DNA of 64,000 nucleotides from Erythrobacter sp. (GCF_030066995.1 NZ_JASJAP010000003.1:1-64000), one strand, 5' to 3'. Shown: positions 51,557-61,420, counted from the first letter of the stretch. Notes: generated by a model from the letters alone, not told the origin. Translations and numbers: made by a program.

Positions 51557-54169
51557 CTAGTCCGTCTCGTTCTCCGGATCGTAATCGCCGCGCGGGGCGT
51601 CGATCAGCGAGGAGAAGAAGATCGCGTTCATCAGCAGCTTCTCGGTGCCCGGATAGGTGCCGCGAAAGACCGGGTTGTCGGCCATCAGGATCACCGCGCC
51701 GCTTTTCACGCGCTCGGCGACGACGGAGGGCGTGCCCGCGATCTCCTCCTGACGGCGCTGAGAGGCGTAGCCGGTAAGCAGAGGTTCCTGCGTGTATTGG
51801 ACCGGCACCGCATACGGATTGTCCTCGGGACGTGTAAGCGTGAAGCTCTCATTGCGGTGCACGGGCAGATCGCGATCGGCAAAACCGAAGCCGAGCGGGT
51901 GCGAGGTGTCGAGATCGGCGGCAAAGATCGCGCCGCCGATCACGTGCTCCGCGTCGCGCACGCTCATATCGGCGAAGTCGAGACGCTCTGGCACGGTGCC
52001 GGTTTCACCGTCTTCCTCCGACGCTTCCTCGGGCGCTTCCTCGCTTTCGTCTTCCTCATCCGCGCGTCCAAGGATCGCCTCTTCGGCCCACAGCGCCGCG
52101 TCGCGCGTCGCGATCAGCGTGCCGCCGTTTTCGATCCAGCCTTTGACCGCCTCGGTCAGATCCTCATCGAACGCCGCCTCGCCCCCGACGAGAACAAGGT
52201 GCGTGTATTCGCTCCAGTCGAGCGAGCCCAGATCGTCCTTCTTGACGATGGTGACCGGCACGCGGTGGCGAAAATCGAGCGTCCACCACACCTCGCCCAC
52301 ATCATAGCGCGCAAGCCCGCCTTCATAGGCGAGCACGACGCGTGGATTTTCCAGCGCGCGATTGATGGCGACCGCGCCCAGATCCTTGCCCGTCACCGGC
52401 GTCAGCCCCGTGGTCGCGGCGTAGACCGGCACGCCGTCCTTGGCGGCGATTTCCTCCATGATCGCGTGAATCTCCTCGCGCGGGGTTTCCTGCCGGGCGA
52501 GGGGGACGAAGATCGAGCCCCGGCCCAGCGGCACATCGCCTGCGGTCGTGCGCACCACCGTTTCTTCCATCGCAGCGCGGGCCATCACGTCTTTTGAAAG
52601 AATGCGGTTGAGCGCGCGCGGGGCGTAAGTGTGCGACCAGTCGAAGACATAGCCATAAGAGGCGCGGTCCGGAGCGGGCGCGCTCTGAAACCCGCCATCG
52701 GCCAGATCGCCCGCCGGGGCAGAGCCGACCTGTGAATATTCAAGATCGTAGGCGAGTGGCAGTGTCCAGCCCGACACGTCGTAAAAGACGTTCTCCTCAA
52801 ACCTCGTCAAGCGTTCGAAGATGCCGCGGATCATGCGACTGTTGGTCTGTGCGGTGGGCACGAAATAGCTCGTCCCGGCGGGATAGATCCGCCCGTCCGC
52901 CGACACATCGCCCGACAAGCGGCGAACCGCGATGTCGTGCATGTTGAGCAGCCGCACAAAGCGCGCCGCGCGTTCGGGATCGCCCTTTGCTGTAAACACC
53001 CATCCGCCACGCCCTGCGGCCTGACGGGCGTTCTCGGCGAAGAAATCGCGCTGATAGGCGGTGATCTGGTCGCGCAGGTCGAGCGAACCCTGGATCGTTG
53101 TCAAAGCGGTGCGAAAATGCGTGCGCGCGTTGTCGGCGGTCTCGACCAGCCCGCGCTCGGTCTCAACCGATCCGCCGCGCGCCGCGCCCGCCTCGAACAG
53201 GATGCCGAGCGAACCGTTGATCTGCGGATAGGTCGAGCCCTTGCCGATATAGAAATTATCGAAGCCCTCTTCGGTCGAATAGAGCCGCGCCTCGCTGTCC
53301 ATGAAGGCGGCGTGGCGCTGACCGATCGCTTGCGTCAACTCGCGCGCGCGCCGGGGGATCAGCGGGTTGCGGCGCAGCTCCTCTCCGGGGTGGAAGTAGT
53401 AAGGCGAGGACGAGCCCATCTCGTGATAGTCGGCGGAGACCATCGGCTTCCATTTGTGCCACTGGCGAATCCAGGCCTGGCTTTCGGGCTGGGTGAGCAG
53501 CAGCCACTGGCGGTTGAGATCGAACCAGTAATGGTTGACCCGCGCCTCGGTCCACAGATTGTGCGCCGCGTCGTTCAAATCGGTATTTTCGCCGTAGGAC
53601 CAGAAGGTCTCGACATGGTTGATGCGCCGGGCGTGGCCGTCGGGGTTGAAGGTGACGGTGACGATCATCACCGCGTCGCTCAGCTGCGCTTCGACCGCCG
53701 GCCCCTGCGCGGCGGCGTAGTGATACAGCAGCGGGATCGCGCCATCCATCGAGGAGGTTTCCGAGCCGTGCACGCCCCAGTTGATCCAGAGCACCATGGG
53801 GGCCGCACTCGGCGCCGCGTTACCCTCCAGCCGGGCAAGATGCGTCTGGCGGATTGTTTCGATATTAGCGTGATTGGTGGGGCTTGTGACCGTGAAAGTC
53901 AGGATCGGGCGGCGCTCATGCGAATAGCCGATCGTCTCGACGCTGATCCGGTCCGAGCGTTCGGCAAGGCCCCGCAGATAGGCCACCATGTCCGCGTAGC
54001 GCACCGGGCGCTCGCCGATCTCATAGCCCGCTTGGTCTTCGAAGGCCGGAACGCTTTCATCGTAGGTCACACCCTCGACCTGAAAGAACTCAACCGGTTT
54101 GGCGGATGCGGGCGCCAATGAGAGCGAGGCTAGTGAAAGGGCTAAGACAGCGAAAGCGCGGCGCAGCAT
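51557..54169 (-). CDS. Zinc carboxypeptidase-like secreted protein (M14 family)
   Basis: 870 residues with signal peptide (FAVLALSLASLSLAPASA). The metal site motif WINWGVHGSETSSMDGAIPL (HxxE) is near residue 130, a later His is in SADYHEMGSSSPYYFHPG, and a possible catalytic Glu is in SLGILFEAGAARGGSVE. The rest is a long C-terminal region with an acidic stretch (EEDESEEAPEEASEEDGE). AAGGAG lies 6 bases upstream of the ATG. Peptidase M14 family members trim C-termini; substrate unknown. The upstream frame is not coding. Confidence 0.85.
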   Translation of the reverse strand: MLRRAFAVLALSLASLSLAPASAKPVEFFQVEGVTYDESVPAFEDQAGYEIGERPVRYADMVAYLRGLAERSDRISVETIGYSHERRPILTFTVTSPTNHANIETIRQTHLARLEGNAAPSAAPMVLWINWGVHGSETSSMDGAIPLLYHYAAAQGPAVEAQLSDAVMIVTVTFNPDGHARRINHVETFWSYGENTDLNDAAHNLWTEARVNHYWFDLNRQWLLLTQPESQAWIRQWHKWKPMVSADYHEMGSSSPYYFHPGEELRRNPLIPRRARELTQAIGQRHAAFMDSEARLYSTEEGFDNFYIGKGSTYPQINGSLGILFEAGAARGGSVETERGLVETADNARTHFRTALTTIQGSLDLRDQITAYQRDFFAENARQAAGRGGWVFTAKGDPERAARFVRLLNMHDIAVRRLSGDVSADGRIYPAGTSYFVPTAQTNSRMIRGIFERLTRFEENVFYDVSGWTLPLAYDLEYSQVGSAPAGDLADGGFQSAPAPDRASYGYVFDWSHTYAPRALNRILSKDVMARAAMEETVVRTTAGDVPLGRGSIFVPLARQETPREEIHAIMEEIAAKDGVPVYAATTGLTPVTGKDLGAVAINRALENPRVVLAYEGGLARYDVGEVWWTLDFRHRVPVTIVKKDDLGSLDWSEYTHLVLVGGEAAFDEDLTEAVKGWIENGGTLIATRDAALWAEEAILGRADEEDESEEAPEEASEEDGETGTVPERLDFADMSVRDAEHVIGGAIFAADLDTSHPLGFGFADRDLPVHRNESFTLTRPEDNPYAVPVQYTQEPLLTGYASQRRQEEIAGTPSVVAERVKSGAVILMADNPVFRGTYPGTEKLLMNAIFFSSLIDAPRGDYDPENETD

Positions 54170-54413
54170 GGCGGCTCCTTGAGTTGTGCGGCGTGGCGCG
54201 GACATCGAGGGCTCGAGCGCGCGTTTGATCCTTTTGCTGAACGGCGCTGGCGCTCTTGTCAAAGGAAAGCGCAAGACCCGCGTCGGTCTCGCTTCATCGC
54301 GCTCAGCAAAGGGGTGAGGAATGGGGTGTTGCCAAATGCGGGGACCAGTTCGGTTGCCGTTCAGCTTGAGACGACAAGTGTAGTCACACCCTTGCAAACA
54401 GGAGAAACCCGTC

Positions 54414-54764
54414 ATGCGCACGATCCTTGTTCCCTTGCTCGCCGCCACCGCGCTCGCCGTGCCCGTCTCCGCGAGCGCCCACGATCCGGAGATCATCGTC
54501 GATGGCAAGCGCGGGCTTGAGATCTCGCCCAACAACGAGAGCAATCCGTGGTGGATCGATTACCAGACCGATCTCAGCGAGGCGAAGCGCGAGCTCAGGA
54601 GCGATTTGCGGCGCGCGACCGATTACGAGGATCGGGTCGAGGCCAAGGCCGAATATCAGCGCGAAGTGGCCGATGCGAAGCACGATTACCGCAAGGAAAT
54701 GGCCGAGCGCGGCTATCGCGTCGTGAGTTTTCGCGAGAACAGACGCGAATTTTACCGGCGCTGA
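54414..54764 (+). CDS. Small secreted charged protein, unknown function
   Basis: 116 residues with signal peptide (LVPLLAATALAVPVSASA) and a mature part of charged helices (SEAKRELRSDLRRATDYEDR, AKAEYQREVADAKHDYRKEM) that could form a coiled coil. AGGAG is 9 bases before the ATG. It is divergent from the peptidase, with 244 bases between that hold no visible gene. No family is recognised; function unknown. A periplasmic structural or metal-associated role is only guessed. Confidence 0.65.
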   Translation: MRTILVPLLAATALAVPVSASAHDPEIIVDGKRGLEISPNNESNPWWIDYQTDLSEAKRELRSDLRRATDYEDRVEAKAEYQREVADAKHDYRKEMAERGYRVVSFRENRREFYRR

Positions 54765-54783
54765 CCCCTGGGTTTAAGGGCGT

Positions 54784-55578
54784 TCAGCCCCGCGCCACGG
54801 TTTCCAGCAATTCGGCGGTGATCGGATATCCGGCGTCTTCCATAATGGTCAGCATCGGGGTGCCGGTGCTGTCATCGACCTTGGGCACGATCGTCTTGAC
54901 CGGGATCGCCTCGGCCTGAGCGCGCGCCTCGGCGAAGCTTGTAAAGAGCGCGAGGCGTTCAAGGTTGCGGCGGGTGGGAAAGATCAGCTTGATCTCGCCG
55001 CGCTCGGCTGACTCCAGCGCCCCTTGCGCGCTGGTCCAGAACAGCTTGGTATTCTCCGAATTGTCGACCGACACATCGACCGCGCCGGTGCCAAGGTCGG
55101 CGAGGTAGAAGCGGGTGTCGTAGACGCGCGAGAGGTTCTCATTCTTGGGAAACCAGCGCGCGAAGGGCACGATTTGATCAAGGTCCAGTTCCCAGTCGAA
55201 AGCGCTGAGCACAGGGGCGAGCGCCTTTTTCTCCTCCAGCAAGCGGCGGGCCTGCTGCGCGGTTGCGGCGGAGATGCCGCCCCTGAGCCCCAGCGCAAGG
55301 CCCGTCTCTTCCAGCGTCTCGCGCACGGCGGCTATCTGGTGGCCGGCTTCATCGGGGGTAAGGCCGCCTTGCGCGGCAACCGCTTCGCCAAGCGCGAAGT
55401 CCTCGGGATCAACCCGCCCGCCGGGAAACACAGCCATTCCGCCTGCAAACGCCATGGTGCGCGAGCGCACCGTCATCAGAATTTGCGGCGCGCCGCCATC
55501 AGGACAGGCGCGAAAGATGACGATCGTGGCAGCGGGAATGCCCTGGGGAGTTCGCTTCTGGGAAGGGGAGTCGCTCAT
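54784..55578 (-). CDS. NUDIX hydrolase
   Basis: 264-residue NUDIX-fold protein with GGMAVFPGGRVDPEDF and the Nudix box IAAVRETLEETGLALGLRGG (Glu metal ligands). N-terminal PQILMTVRSRTMAFAGGMAV precedes it. The C-terminal half is longer than simple NUDIX proteins and resembles the coenzyme A pyrophosphatase/ADP-ribose type, but the substrate cannot be fixed. The ATG 55578 replaces a TTG 12 codons upstream. It converges on the small secreted protein. Confidence 0.82.
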   Translation of the reverse strand: MSDSPSQKRTPQGIPAATIVIFRACPDGGAPQILMTVRSRTMAFAGGMAVFPGGRVDPEDFALGEAVAAQGGLTPDEAGHQIAAVRETLEETGLALGLRGGISAATAQQARRLLEEKKALAPVLSAFDWELDLDQIVPFARWFPKNENLSRVYDTRFYLADLGTGAVDVSVDNSENTKLFWTSAQGALESAERGEIKLIFPTRRNLERLALFTSFAEARAQAEAIPVKTIVPKVDDSTGTPMLTIMEDAGYPITAELLETVARG

Positions 55579-55763
55579 GGCGCGTGTGATGGCGTGCGTT
55601 CGCGCGCTTGCCAAGCGACACAGTTGAAACTGGCCTGTTTGCGAGCCGACCAGTGCCCAGGCGTGGCGCGCCGGATTAGTGTCGGACCACTTTACAACCG
55701 CGCTTATGGTTGCGCGCCCATTAACCGTCCAAGCGGCTGATAAACGGAATGTTCAATATTTTG

Positions 55764-55895
55764 GCACAGGGAGTGCATACCTATTGGCAGACCCAGTGGT
55801 CTTCTAAGCGAGGTTGGATCTTCCTGGTCTCTGGTCCGACCTCCCCGTGCAAAAAAAAGCCGCCTTGGGTTTGGTCACCCAGGGCGGTTTTTTTT
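55764..55895 (+). ncRNA. Possible structured small RNA with rho-independent end
   Basis: A long-range stem closes the region: GCAC (55764) pairs with GTGC (55847), and GGGAG with CTCCC. Inside are AGACC-CAGT-GGTCT (55789-55802) and further pairing. A strong terminator ends it. There is no protein-coding gene between the NUDIX and glutaredoxin genes, and the frames seen there lack coding character. No Rfam family is recognised. The promoter is not clear. Confidence 0.35.
55859..55895. terminator. Strong bidirectional terminator
   Basis: CCGCC-T-TGGGT / ACCCA-G-GGCGG hairpin with a 6-base loop. It is flanked by eight Ts on the plus strand and eight As on the left, so it can end transcription either way. 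It would stop the grx4-bolA-zeta transcript and any rightward small RNA. Confidence 0.88.
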
Positions 55896-56048
55896 GATTT
55901 TAGAGGGTTATCCGGTGAGACGGTGCGGTTCCGGTCGCGTGGACTGTCGGCAAGCAACCGGGCGACCGACCGCGGGCGCGCCAACGCTGGCAGCGCAAAA
56001 GGCGCAAAGGGCCTGAAGATGAGCGCCCGGATCGGCGCTCGCAAAACC
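55896..56048. other. Intergenic stretch, nothing identified
   Basis: This 153-bp region between the terminator and the grx4 stop has no credible gene or repeat. It would be the 3' untranslated part of the grx4 transcript. Confidence 0.5.
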
Positions 56049-56381
56049 TTACGTCGCGGCCGCAGTGATCCCATTGTCGTCCATCAGCTGTTTCAGCTCG
56101 CCCGCCTCGAACATCTCCATCATGATGTCGCTGCCACCGACGAACTCGCCCTTGACATAGAGCTGGGGGATGGTCGGCCAGTCTGAATAGGCCTTGATGC
56201 CCTGCCGGATATCCATGTCCTGCAGGACATCGACGCTTTCATAGGCGACGCCGACGTGATCGAGGATCGCTACTGCGCGGCTCGAAAAGCCGCATTGCGG
56301 GAAGAGCGGCGTGCCCTTCATGAACAGGACGACATCGTTGTCGCCAACGAGGGTGGAGATGCGTTCGTTGATATCAGCCAT
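56049..56381 (-). CDS. grxD: Monothiol glutaredoxin (Grx4/GrxD)
   Basis: 110-residue CGFS-type glutaredoxin. The active-site Cys 30 is in [40 protein letters not shown] follows. These proteins carry [2Fe-2S] clusters and work with BolA-type proteins in iron sensing and cluster delivery. It is the last gene of a tight group bolA-grx4. The start [12 protein letters not shown] is normal. Confidence 0.95.
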   Translation of the reverse strand: MADINERISTLVGDNDVVLFMKGTPLFPQCGFSSRAVAILDHVGVAYESVDVLQDMDIRQGIKAYSDWPTIPQLYVKGEFVGGSDIMMEMFEAGELKQLMDDNGITAAAT

Positions 56382-56437
56382 GGGTGTTCGGCCTTCATCT
56401 GGGTGGATGTGTGATAGCGGGTGCCCCGCGCTAGCGC

Positions 56438-56671
56438 CTACTTGGGCACCACGGTCGTGACTTGCAAGGCGTGCAGTTCGCCGCCCATCTTCTCCCCGAA
56501 GGCGGCGTAGACCATCTTGTGCTGCGCAACGCGTGTCTTGCCTGCGAATTGCGGGGCGGTCACGCGCGCGGCCCAGTGGTCGTCATCCCCGGCGAGATCG
56601 GTAAGCTCAACCACCGCACCGGGCAGCTCCGCTTCGATTGCGGCGATAATGTCTTCGCCCTTCATCGGCAT
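56438..56671 (-). CDS. BolA-family protein
   Basis: 77-residue BolA-like protein with DHWAARVTAPQFAGKTRVAQ, HKMVYAAFGEKMGGELHALQ and an expected His ligand. BolA/IbaG partners bind glutaredoxin CGFS proteins and share an iron-sulfur cluster. Its gene is upstream of grx4 and downstream of the zeta inhibitor. The ATG follows GGAG at good spacing. Confidence 0.9.
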   Translation of the reverse strand: MPMKGEDIIAAIEAELPGAVVELTDLAGDDDHWAARVTAPQFAGKTRVAQHKMVYAAFGEKMGGELHALQVTTVVPK

Positions 56672-56689
56672 CGGTGCGTCTCCGGTGCG

Positions 56690-57013
56690 TTAAAGTTCGC
56701 TGGTGAGCTGGCGCTTGGCTTCCACCGCCATCTGATCCAGCTTCACGCGAATGTCGGCCTCGCTCACATCCGCGTTGGCTGCGGTGAGATCGCCCAAAAG
56801 CTTGCGGATCACGTCTTCATCGCCCGCCTCTTCGAAATCGGCCTGCACCACCGCTTTCTTGTACGCGTCGGTTTCTTCGGGCGTCAGGTTCATCAGGCCC
56901 GCGGCCCATTCGCCCAGCAGGCGGTTGCGGCGCGCGGAAATCTTGAACTGGAATTCTTCGTCCATCGCGAAGTGAGCTTCTTCGGCGCGTTCGCGGTCTT
57001 TGAATTCGGTCAT
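56690..57013 (-). CDS. F1-ATPase zeta-subunit-like inhibitor (DUF1476)
   Basis: 107 residues, all-helical: TEFKDRERAEEAHFAMDEEF, FKISARRNRLLGEWAAGLMN, ADFEEAGDEDVIRKLLGDLT. This is the DUF1476 family, whose best-known member inhibits the F1FoATP synthase of alphaproteobacteria. GGAGGG is 5 bases before the ATG used; the upstream part of the frame does not fit the family. It heads the zeta-bolA-grx4 group. Confidence 0.93.
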   Translation of the reverse strand: MTEFKDRERAEEAHFAMDEEFQFKISARRNRLLGEWAAGLMNLTPEETDAYKKAVVQADFEEAGDEDVIRKLLGDLTAANADVSEADIRVKLDQMAVEAKRQLTSEL

Positions 57014-57107
57014 CGGTCCCTCCGAAAATGATACCGTGTGGGAATAGGCGGGGGCGCGAAGGGCGGCAAGCCAATCCTGCCCCAATTCGTGCTTAGTCCA
57101 TTGAGCG

Positions 57108-58106
57108 CTATTCCATCGTCACGACAAGCTTGCCAACCGCCTCGCGGTTTTCGAGTTTGGCGATGGCTTCGCCCGCGCGTTCCAGCGGAAAGGTTTCGGA
57201 GACCAGCGGGTCGATCTTGCCGTCCTTCATTAGCTGGAAGAGCTCTTGAACCTGCGCCATGAACCTGGCGGGTTCGCGCGCGGTAAAGGCGCCCCAGAAC
57301 ACCCCGCAAATGTCGCAGGATTTGAGCAGCGTGAGGTTGAGCGGCATCCTGGCGATGCCCGCCGGAAAACCCACGACCAGAAAGCGCCCCTCCCAGGCGA
57401 TGGCGCGCAAAGCGGGCTCGGAATACTGGCCGCCAACAATATCGTAGACGATGTCGGCGCCGTTGGGACCGCAGGCGGCCTTGAACGCGTTCGCGAGTTC
57501 CTTGGACGCGGCCTTGTCCATCTCACCGCGCGGATAGATGACGACCTCGTCCGCGCCCGCCTTTCTGGCGACCTCGCCCTTGGCCTCGCTGGAAACCGCC
57601 GCGACGACGCGCGCGCCGAAGGCCTTGGCCAGCTCGATCGCGGAAAGTCCGACGCCGCCCGCCGCGCCGAGGATCAGCACCACATCGCCTTCCTTGATGT
57701 GGCCGCGATCCTTGAGGCCGTGTATCGTGGTGCCATAGGTCATCAGCAGCGAGGCGGCCTTCTCGAACGGGACGCCATCGGGGATCGGGAACATGCGATT
57801 GGCGGGGACAATGGCCTTTTCGCGCAGGCCCCCATTGCCCATGCCCGCCATCACTCGGTCGCCGATCTTGAAGTTCTCCACCCCTTCGCCGACCGCTTCG
57901 ACAATTCCCGCCAGCTCCCCGCCGGGCGAATAGGGCCGCTCGGGCTTGAACTGGTAAAGGTCGCGGATCATCAGCGTGTCGGGATAGTTGATCGCGCAGG
58001 CCTTGACCGCAACCAGCACCTCACCCTTGCCAGGAGTGGGCACATCGATTTCGTCAAGCGTCAGGGTCTCGGGGCCGCCGACCTCGTGGGTGCGAATGGC
58101 TTTCAT
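57108..58106 (-). CDS. Quinone oxidoreductase-like medium-chain dehydrogenase
   Basis: 332-residue NADPH-dependent zeta-crystallin-type enzyme. It has GGELAGIVEAVGEGVENFKI, EGDVVLILGAAGGVGLSAIE (NADP-binding) and the AGADEVVIYPRGEMDKAASK region. The usual zinc-ligand pattern of alcohol dehydrogenases is absent. It may reduce quinones or enals; substrate unknown. It lies between zeta and leuD on the same strand. Confidence 0.87.
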   Translation of the reverse strand: MKAIRTHEVGGPETLTLDEIDVPTPGKGEVLVAVKACAINYPDTLMIRDLYQFKPERPYSPGGELAGIVEAVGEGVENFKIGDRVMAGMGNGGLREKAIVPANRMFPIPDGVPFEKAASLLMTYGTTIHGLKDRGHIKEGDVVLILGAAGGVGLSAIELAKAFGARVVAAVSSEAKGEVARKAGADEVVIYPRGEMDKAASKELANAFKAACGPNGADIVYDIVGGQYSEPALRAIAWEGRFLVVGFPAGIARMPLNLTLLKSCDICGVFWGAFTAREPARFMAQVQELFQLMKDGKIDPLVSETFPLERAGEAIAKLENREAVGKLVVTME

Positions 58107-58133
58107 CGGTTTCTCTCTCCCGTTTCTGTGAGG

Positions 58134-58733
58134 TCAGGTATTGGTACCAGCGCTCAGCCAGCCCTGCGTGGCCGCGCGGCGCTTCTCGAACGAGCCGATG
58201 GCCGCGTCACGCTCCAGCGTCAGCGCCACTTCGTCGAGCCCGTTGAGCAGGCAGCGCTTGCGGAAGGGGTCGATCTCGAAGGGGAAGCGATCCTGATACT
58301 CGGTGGTCACGGTCTGCGTGTCGAGGTCGACCGTGATCGGCGATCCTTCGCGCGCGACTTCCATCAGGCGGTCGATTGCGTCCTGCGGCAAAACCACGGG
58401 CAGGATGCCGTTCTTGACCGCGTTGCCCGAGAAGATGTCGGAATAGCTCGGCGCGATGACCACGCGGATGCCCAGATCAAGGATCGCCCAGGCGGCGTGT
58501 TCGCGGCTGGAGCCGCAGCCGAAATTGTCGCCCGCGATCAGGATAGGTGCGCCAGCATAGGCCGGATCGTCGAACACATTGCCAGGGGTCTCGCGCACCG
58601 TTTCGAACGCCCCTTCGCCAAGGCCGTCGCGGGTGATGGTCTTGAGCCATTTGGCCGGGATGATGACGTCGGTGTCGACGTTCTTCTGGCCAAAGGGGGT
58701 GGCCGTGCCGGTGACGGTCTTGAGCGTGTCCAT
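58134..58733 (-). CDS. leuD: 3-isopropylmalate dehydratase small subunit
   Basis: 199-residue LeuD, partner of LeuC in isomerising 2- to 3-isopropylmalate for leucine. It contains [40 protein letters not shown] and [20 protein letters not shown]. The start [14 protein letters not shown] fits the family, and the longer upstream frame is repeat-rich and basic, not family-like. A weak ribosome site precedes it. Confidence 0.95.
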   Translation of the reverse strand: MDTLKTVTGTATPFGQKNVDTDVIIPAKWLKTITRDGLGEGAFETVRETPGNVFDDPAYAGAPILIAGDNFGCGSSREHAAWAILDLGIRVVIAPSYSDIFSGNAVKNGILPVVLPQDAIDRLMEVAREGSPITVDLDTQTVTTEYQDRFPFEIDPFRKRCLLNGLDEVALTLERDAAIGSFEKRRAATQGWLSAGTNT

Positions 58734-58749
58734 AGGGCGTCGTGAGTCT

Positions 58750-58947
58750 TCAGTCGGTTTCCGGCGGTTCGCCCGAGGGCGGCGTCTTGACTTGCTCTGC
58801 GCCGATCGCGCTGTCCTCCGGCTTCTTGCGGAACCGGCGCCCGGCATAGAGCAAGGCCGCAGCGATGGCCGCGGATCCGATAGCCGCCGCGCCCACGGCG
58901 ACAGCGGAGGTTTTCTTGTCTTCGGGGTCGGGGGTCTTGTCGGTCAT
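58750..58947 (-). CDS. Small single-helix membrane protein in the leu group
   Basis: 65 residues: an acidic/lysine-rich N-terminus ([16 protein letters not shown]), one membrane helix ([20 protein letters not shown]), then basic RRFRKK and a polar tail ending [20 protein letters not shown] precedes the ATG. It lies between a GFA-family gene and leuD, with 16 bases to the leuD start. No function is recognised. The gene may be real because it is tightly placed, but it is short. Confidence 0.55.
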   Translation of the reverse strand: MTDKTPDPEDKKTSAVAVGAAAIGSAAIAAALLYAGRRFRKKPEDSAIGAEQVKTPPSGEPPETD

Positions 58948-58993
58948 GGTTTTCTCTTGGTCCGCTCTCTCCTGCGATGCAAGATAGCAGGGT

Positions 58994-59398
58994 TTACAGA
59001 AACGCGTCCACGCCCAGTTTCCCGGGCGGGCGGCGATCGCCGGGTGCGGTTTCTCCAAACCAGTTGCGCCCATCCGGAAAGCGCGCTTCGACGCCGTAGA
59101 GTTCGGCGGGCTCGAAAATGCGCGCGTTAACGCCCATGCGGTCGCCCTCCAAGTGCTCGGTCAGAACCCAATGTGTGGTGGTCCCGCAATGGGGGCAATG
59201 GTGCACCTCAACCGCGGGTTCGTCGTAGTCGACGCGGCGGTAGCCGCGCGTTTCGCCCTTAACGGTAACATCCGCGCTTTCATAATAGCCCCAGACGCCG
59301 CCACTCTTGGCGCACAAGGAGCAATCGCAGAAATTCACGTAATCAGGCTTATGCGTCACCGTCACGCGCACCGCACCGCAATGGCACGAGCCGGTCAC
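58994..59398 (-). CDS. GFA/CENP-V-family zinc-binding protein
   Basis: 134-residue protein with the family cysteines [34 protein letters not shown] and [14 protein letters not shown]. These bind zinc in glutathione-dependent formaldehyde-activating enzyme-like (Gfa) proteins, but many members have other or unknown roles. The start GTG overlaps the leuC stop (GTGA), so it is translated with leuC. Its role in a leucine group is unclear. Confidence 0.9.
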   Translation of the reverse strand: MTGSCHCGAVRVTVTHKPDYVNFCDCSLCAKSGGVWGYYESADVTVKGETRGYRRVDYDEPAVEVHHCPHCGTTTHWVLTEHLEGDRMGVNARIFEPAELYGVEARFPDGRNWFGETAPGDRRPPGKLGVDAFL

Positions 59399-60828
59399 TT
59401 CTGAAGCTCCCGCACATCGGTCAGCTTGCCCGTCACCGCCGCCGCCGCCGCCATAGCGGGCGAGACGAGATGCGTGCGCGCTCCCGGCCCCTGGCGGCCC
59501 ACGAAATTGCGGTTCGAAGTCGATGCGCAGCGCTCACCAGAAGGCACCTTGTCGGGGTTCATGCCCAGACACGCCGAGCAGCCCGGCTCGCGCCACTCAA
59601 AGCCCGCTTCGGTAAAGATGCGGTCGAGCCCTTCATCTTCCGCCATCGCTTTGACCAGGCCAGAGCCCGGCACCACTATGGCCCAGCGTACGTTGTCGGC
59701 CTTGCGCCGCCCGCGTAGGATTTCCGCCGCGCTGCGCAAATCCTCGATCCGGCTGTTGGTGCAGCTGCCGATGAAAATGTTCTCGACCGGCACGTCGGTC
59801 ATCGCGGTGCCCGGGGAAAGCCCCATATAGTCGAGGCTCTTGGCGGCTGCCGCGCGCTTGCTCTCATCGGCGAAGCTGTCGGGCGAGGGCACCGAGCCGG
59901 TGATCGGCACCACGTCCTCGGGGCTTGTCCCCCAGGTTACGGTGGGCGCGACATCGGCGGCGTTGATCGTCACCGATTTTGCAAACACCGCGCCATCATC
60001 GCTGTGAAGCGTGCGCCAATAGGCGAGCGCGGCGTCCCAGTCGGCGCCTTTGGGCGCCATCGGGCGGTTCTTCAGATAGCGGAACACGGTCTCATCGGGC
60101 GCGATCAGCCCGGCTCTGGCCCCCGCCTCGATGCTCATATTGCACACGGTCAGGCGCTCTTCGACGCTCATCGCCTCGAACACGGGCCCACGATACTCGA
60201 TCACGTGGCCGGTGCCACCCGCTGCGCCGATCACCCCGATGATGTGCAGGATCAGATCTTTGGCCGAAACGCCCGGCCCAAGAGCGCCTTCGACACACAC
60301 TACCATCGGCTTGGATTGCTGAAGCAGCAGCGTCTGCGTCGCGAGCACGTGCTCGACCTCGCTGGTGCCGATGCCAAAGGCCAGCGCGCCAAGCCCGCCA
60401 TGGCTCGCCGTGTGCGAATCGCCGCAGACAATCGTGGTGCCCGGAAGCGAGAAACCCTGTTCGGGGCCGACCACGTGGACAATTCCCTGCTCGGCGTCGG
60501 CGTCACCGATGTAGCGAATACCGAAATCGGGCGCGTTCTTTTCCAGCGCGGCGAGCTGCGCTGCGCTTTGCGGATCGGCAATCGGCACCTTGCCCCCGCT
60601 TGCATCGCGGCGCGCGGTGGTGGGCAGGTTGTGATCGGGCACGGCGAGGGTGAGCTCGGGCCGGCGCACCGGGCGCCCCGCCATTCGCAGCGCCTCGAAC
60701 GCCTGCGGGCTCGTCACTTCGTGGACCAGATGCCGGTCGATATAGATCAGCGAAGTCCCGTCCTCGCGGCGTTCCACCACGTGAGCGTTCCAGATTTTCT
60801 CGTAGAGGGTGAGGGGTTTGCTCGCCAT
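59395..60828 (-). CDS. leuC: 3-isopropylmalate dehydratase large subunit
   Basis: 477-residue aconitase-family [4Fe-4S] enzyme of leucine synthesis. It has [20 protein letters not shown], the Fe-S Cys in [20 protein letters not shown] and [20 protein letters not shown], and the family N-terminus [20 protein letters not shown]. It starts 125 bases from the divergent thioesterase gene, which shares a promoter region. AGAGAG precedes the ATG. Confidence 0.96.
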   Translation of the reverse strand: MASKPLTLYEKIWNAHVVERREDGTSLIYIDRHLVHEVTSPQAFEALRMAGRPVRRPELTLAVPDHNLPTTARRDASGGKVPIADPQSAAQLAALEKNAPDFGIRYIGDADAEQGIVHVVGPEQGFSLPGTTIVCGDSHTASHGGLGALAFGIGTSEVEHVLATQTLLLQQSKPMVVCVEGALGPGVSAKDLILHIIGVIGAAGGTGHVIEYRGPVFEAMSVEERLTVCNMSIEAGARAGLIAPDETVFRYLKNRPMAPKGADWDAALAYWRTLHSDDGAVFAKSVTINAADVAPTVTWGTSPEDVVPITGSVPSPDSFADESKRAAAAKSLDYMGLSPGTAMTDVPVENIFIGSCTNSRIEDLRSAAEILRGRRKADNVRWAIVVPGSGLVKAMAEDEGLDRIFTEAGFEWREPGCSACLGMNPDKVPSGERCASTSNRNFVGRQGPGARTHLVSPAMAAAAAVTGKLTDVRELQK

Positions 60829-60952
60829 GTCTCTCTTCGTGTCCTGCCCGCGGCGAGCAATTAGCGGTCATGGTGCAACACTGGCAAGTTTGACGCCGAA
60901 TTAGGGGCAATTTCTCATGGAATTTTGAGAAACGCCGCGCTAACTTACACGC

Positions 60953-61366
60953 ATGTCAGCAACATCGCACTCCGCGCCATTCCGATTCCCCATCAAGGTT
61001 GTTCCCGATGACATCGACTTCATGGGGCATGTGAACAACGCGCGGTATCTCAATTGGGTTCAGGATGCGGTGCTTGAGCATTGGCAAAGGCTCGCTCCGG
61101 CGGAAGAAGTGGCGAGCAAGGCGTGGGTGGCGCTGAAGCACGAGATCACCTATCGCAAGCCCGCATTTCTGGAAGACGACGTGATCGCTAGCACGGTGCT
61201 CGAACGCTATAACGGCGCGCGCGCGTTCTATCACACGGTGATCCAGCGCGGCGAGGAAGTGCTCGCCGAAGTGAAATCGAGCTGGTGCTGCCTCGACGTC
61301 GAGACCAAGCGTCCCGCGCGCATCGGTGAGCATCTGCGCGAGGTGTTTTTCCCGGCGGTGGATTGA
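60953..61366 (+). CDS. Acyl-CoA thioesterase (4-hydroxybenzoyl-CoA thioesterase family)
   Basis: 137-residue hotdog-fold protein with DDIDFMGHVNNARYLNWVQD (catalytic Asp motif) and ALKHEITYRKPAFLEDDVIA. It matches YbgC/FadM-type thioesterases, which hydrolyse acyl-CoA or acyl-ACP. It is divergent from leuC and upstream of crtW. The exact substrate is not clear. Confidence 0.88.
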   Translation: MSATSHSAPFRFPIKVVPDDIDFMGHVNNARYLNWVQDAVLEHWQRLAPAEEVASKAWVALKHEITYRKPAFLEDDVIASTVLERYNGARAFYHTVIQRGEEVLAEVKSSWCCLDVETKRPARIGEHLREVFFPAVD

Positions 61367-61420
61367 TCACGCCGCAGCGCCTATAGGCACCCAAATGCTA
61401 CGCTCACGCGTATATACCGC

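Noticed and set aside
55749..56186. Protein-coding frames in the gap between the NUDIX and grx4 genes
   Set aside because: They cross the strong terminator hairpin and lack ribosome sites or family features; the region is better explained as untranslated.
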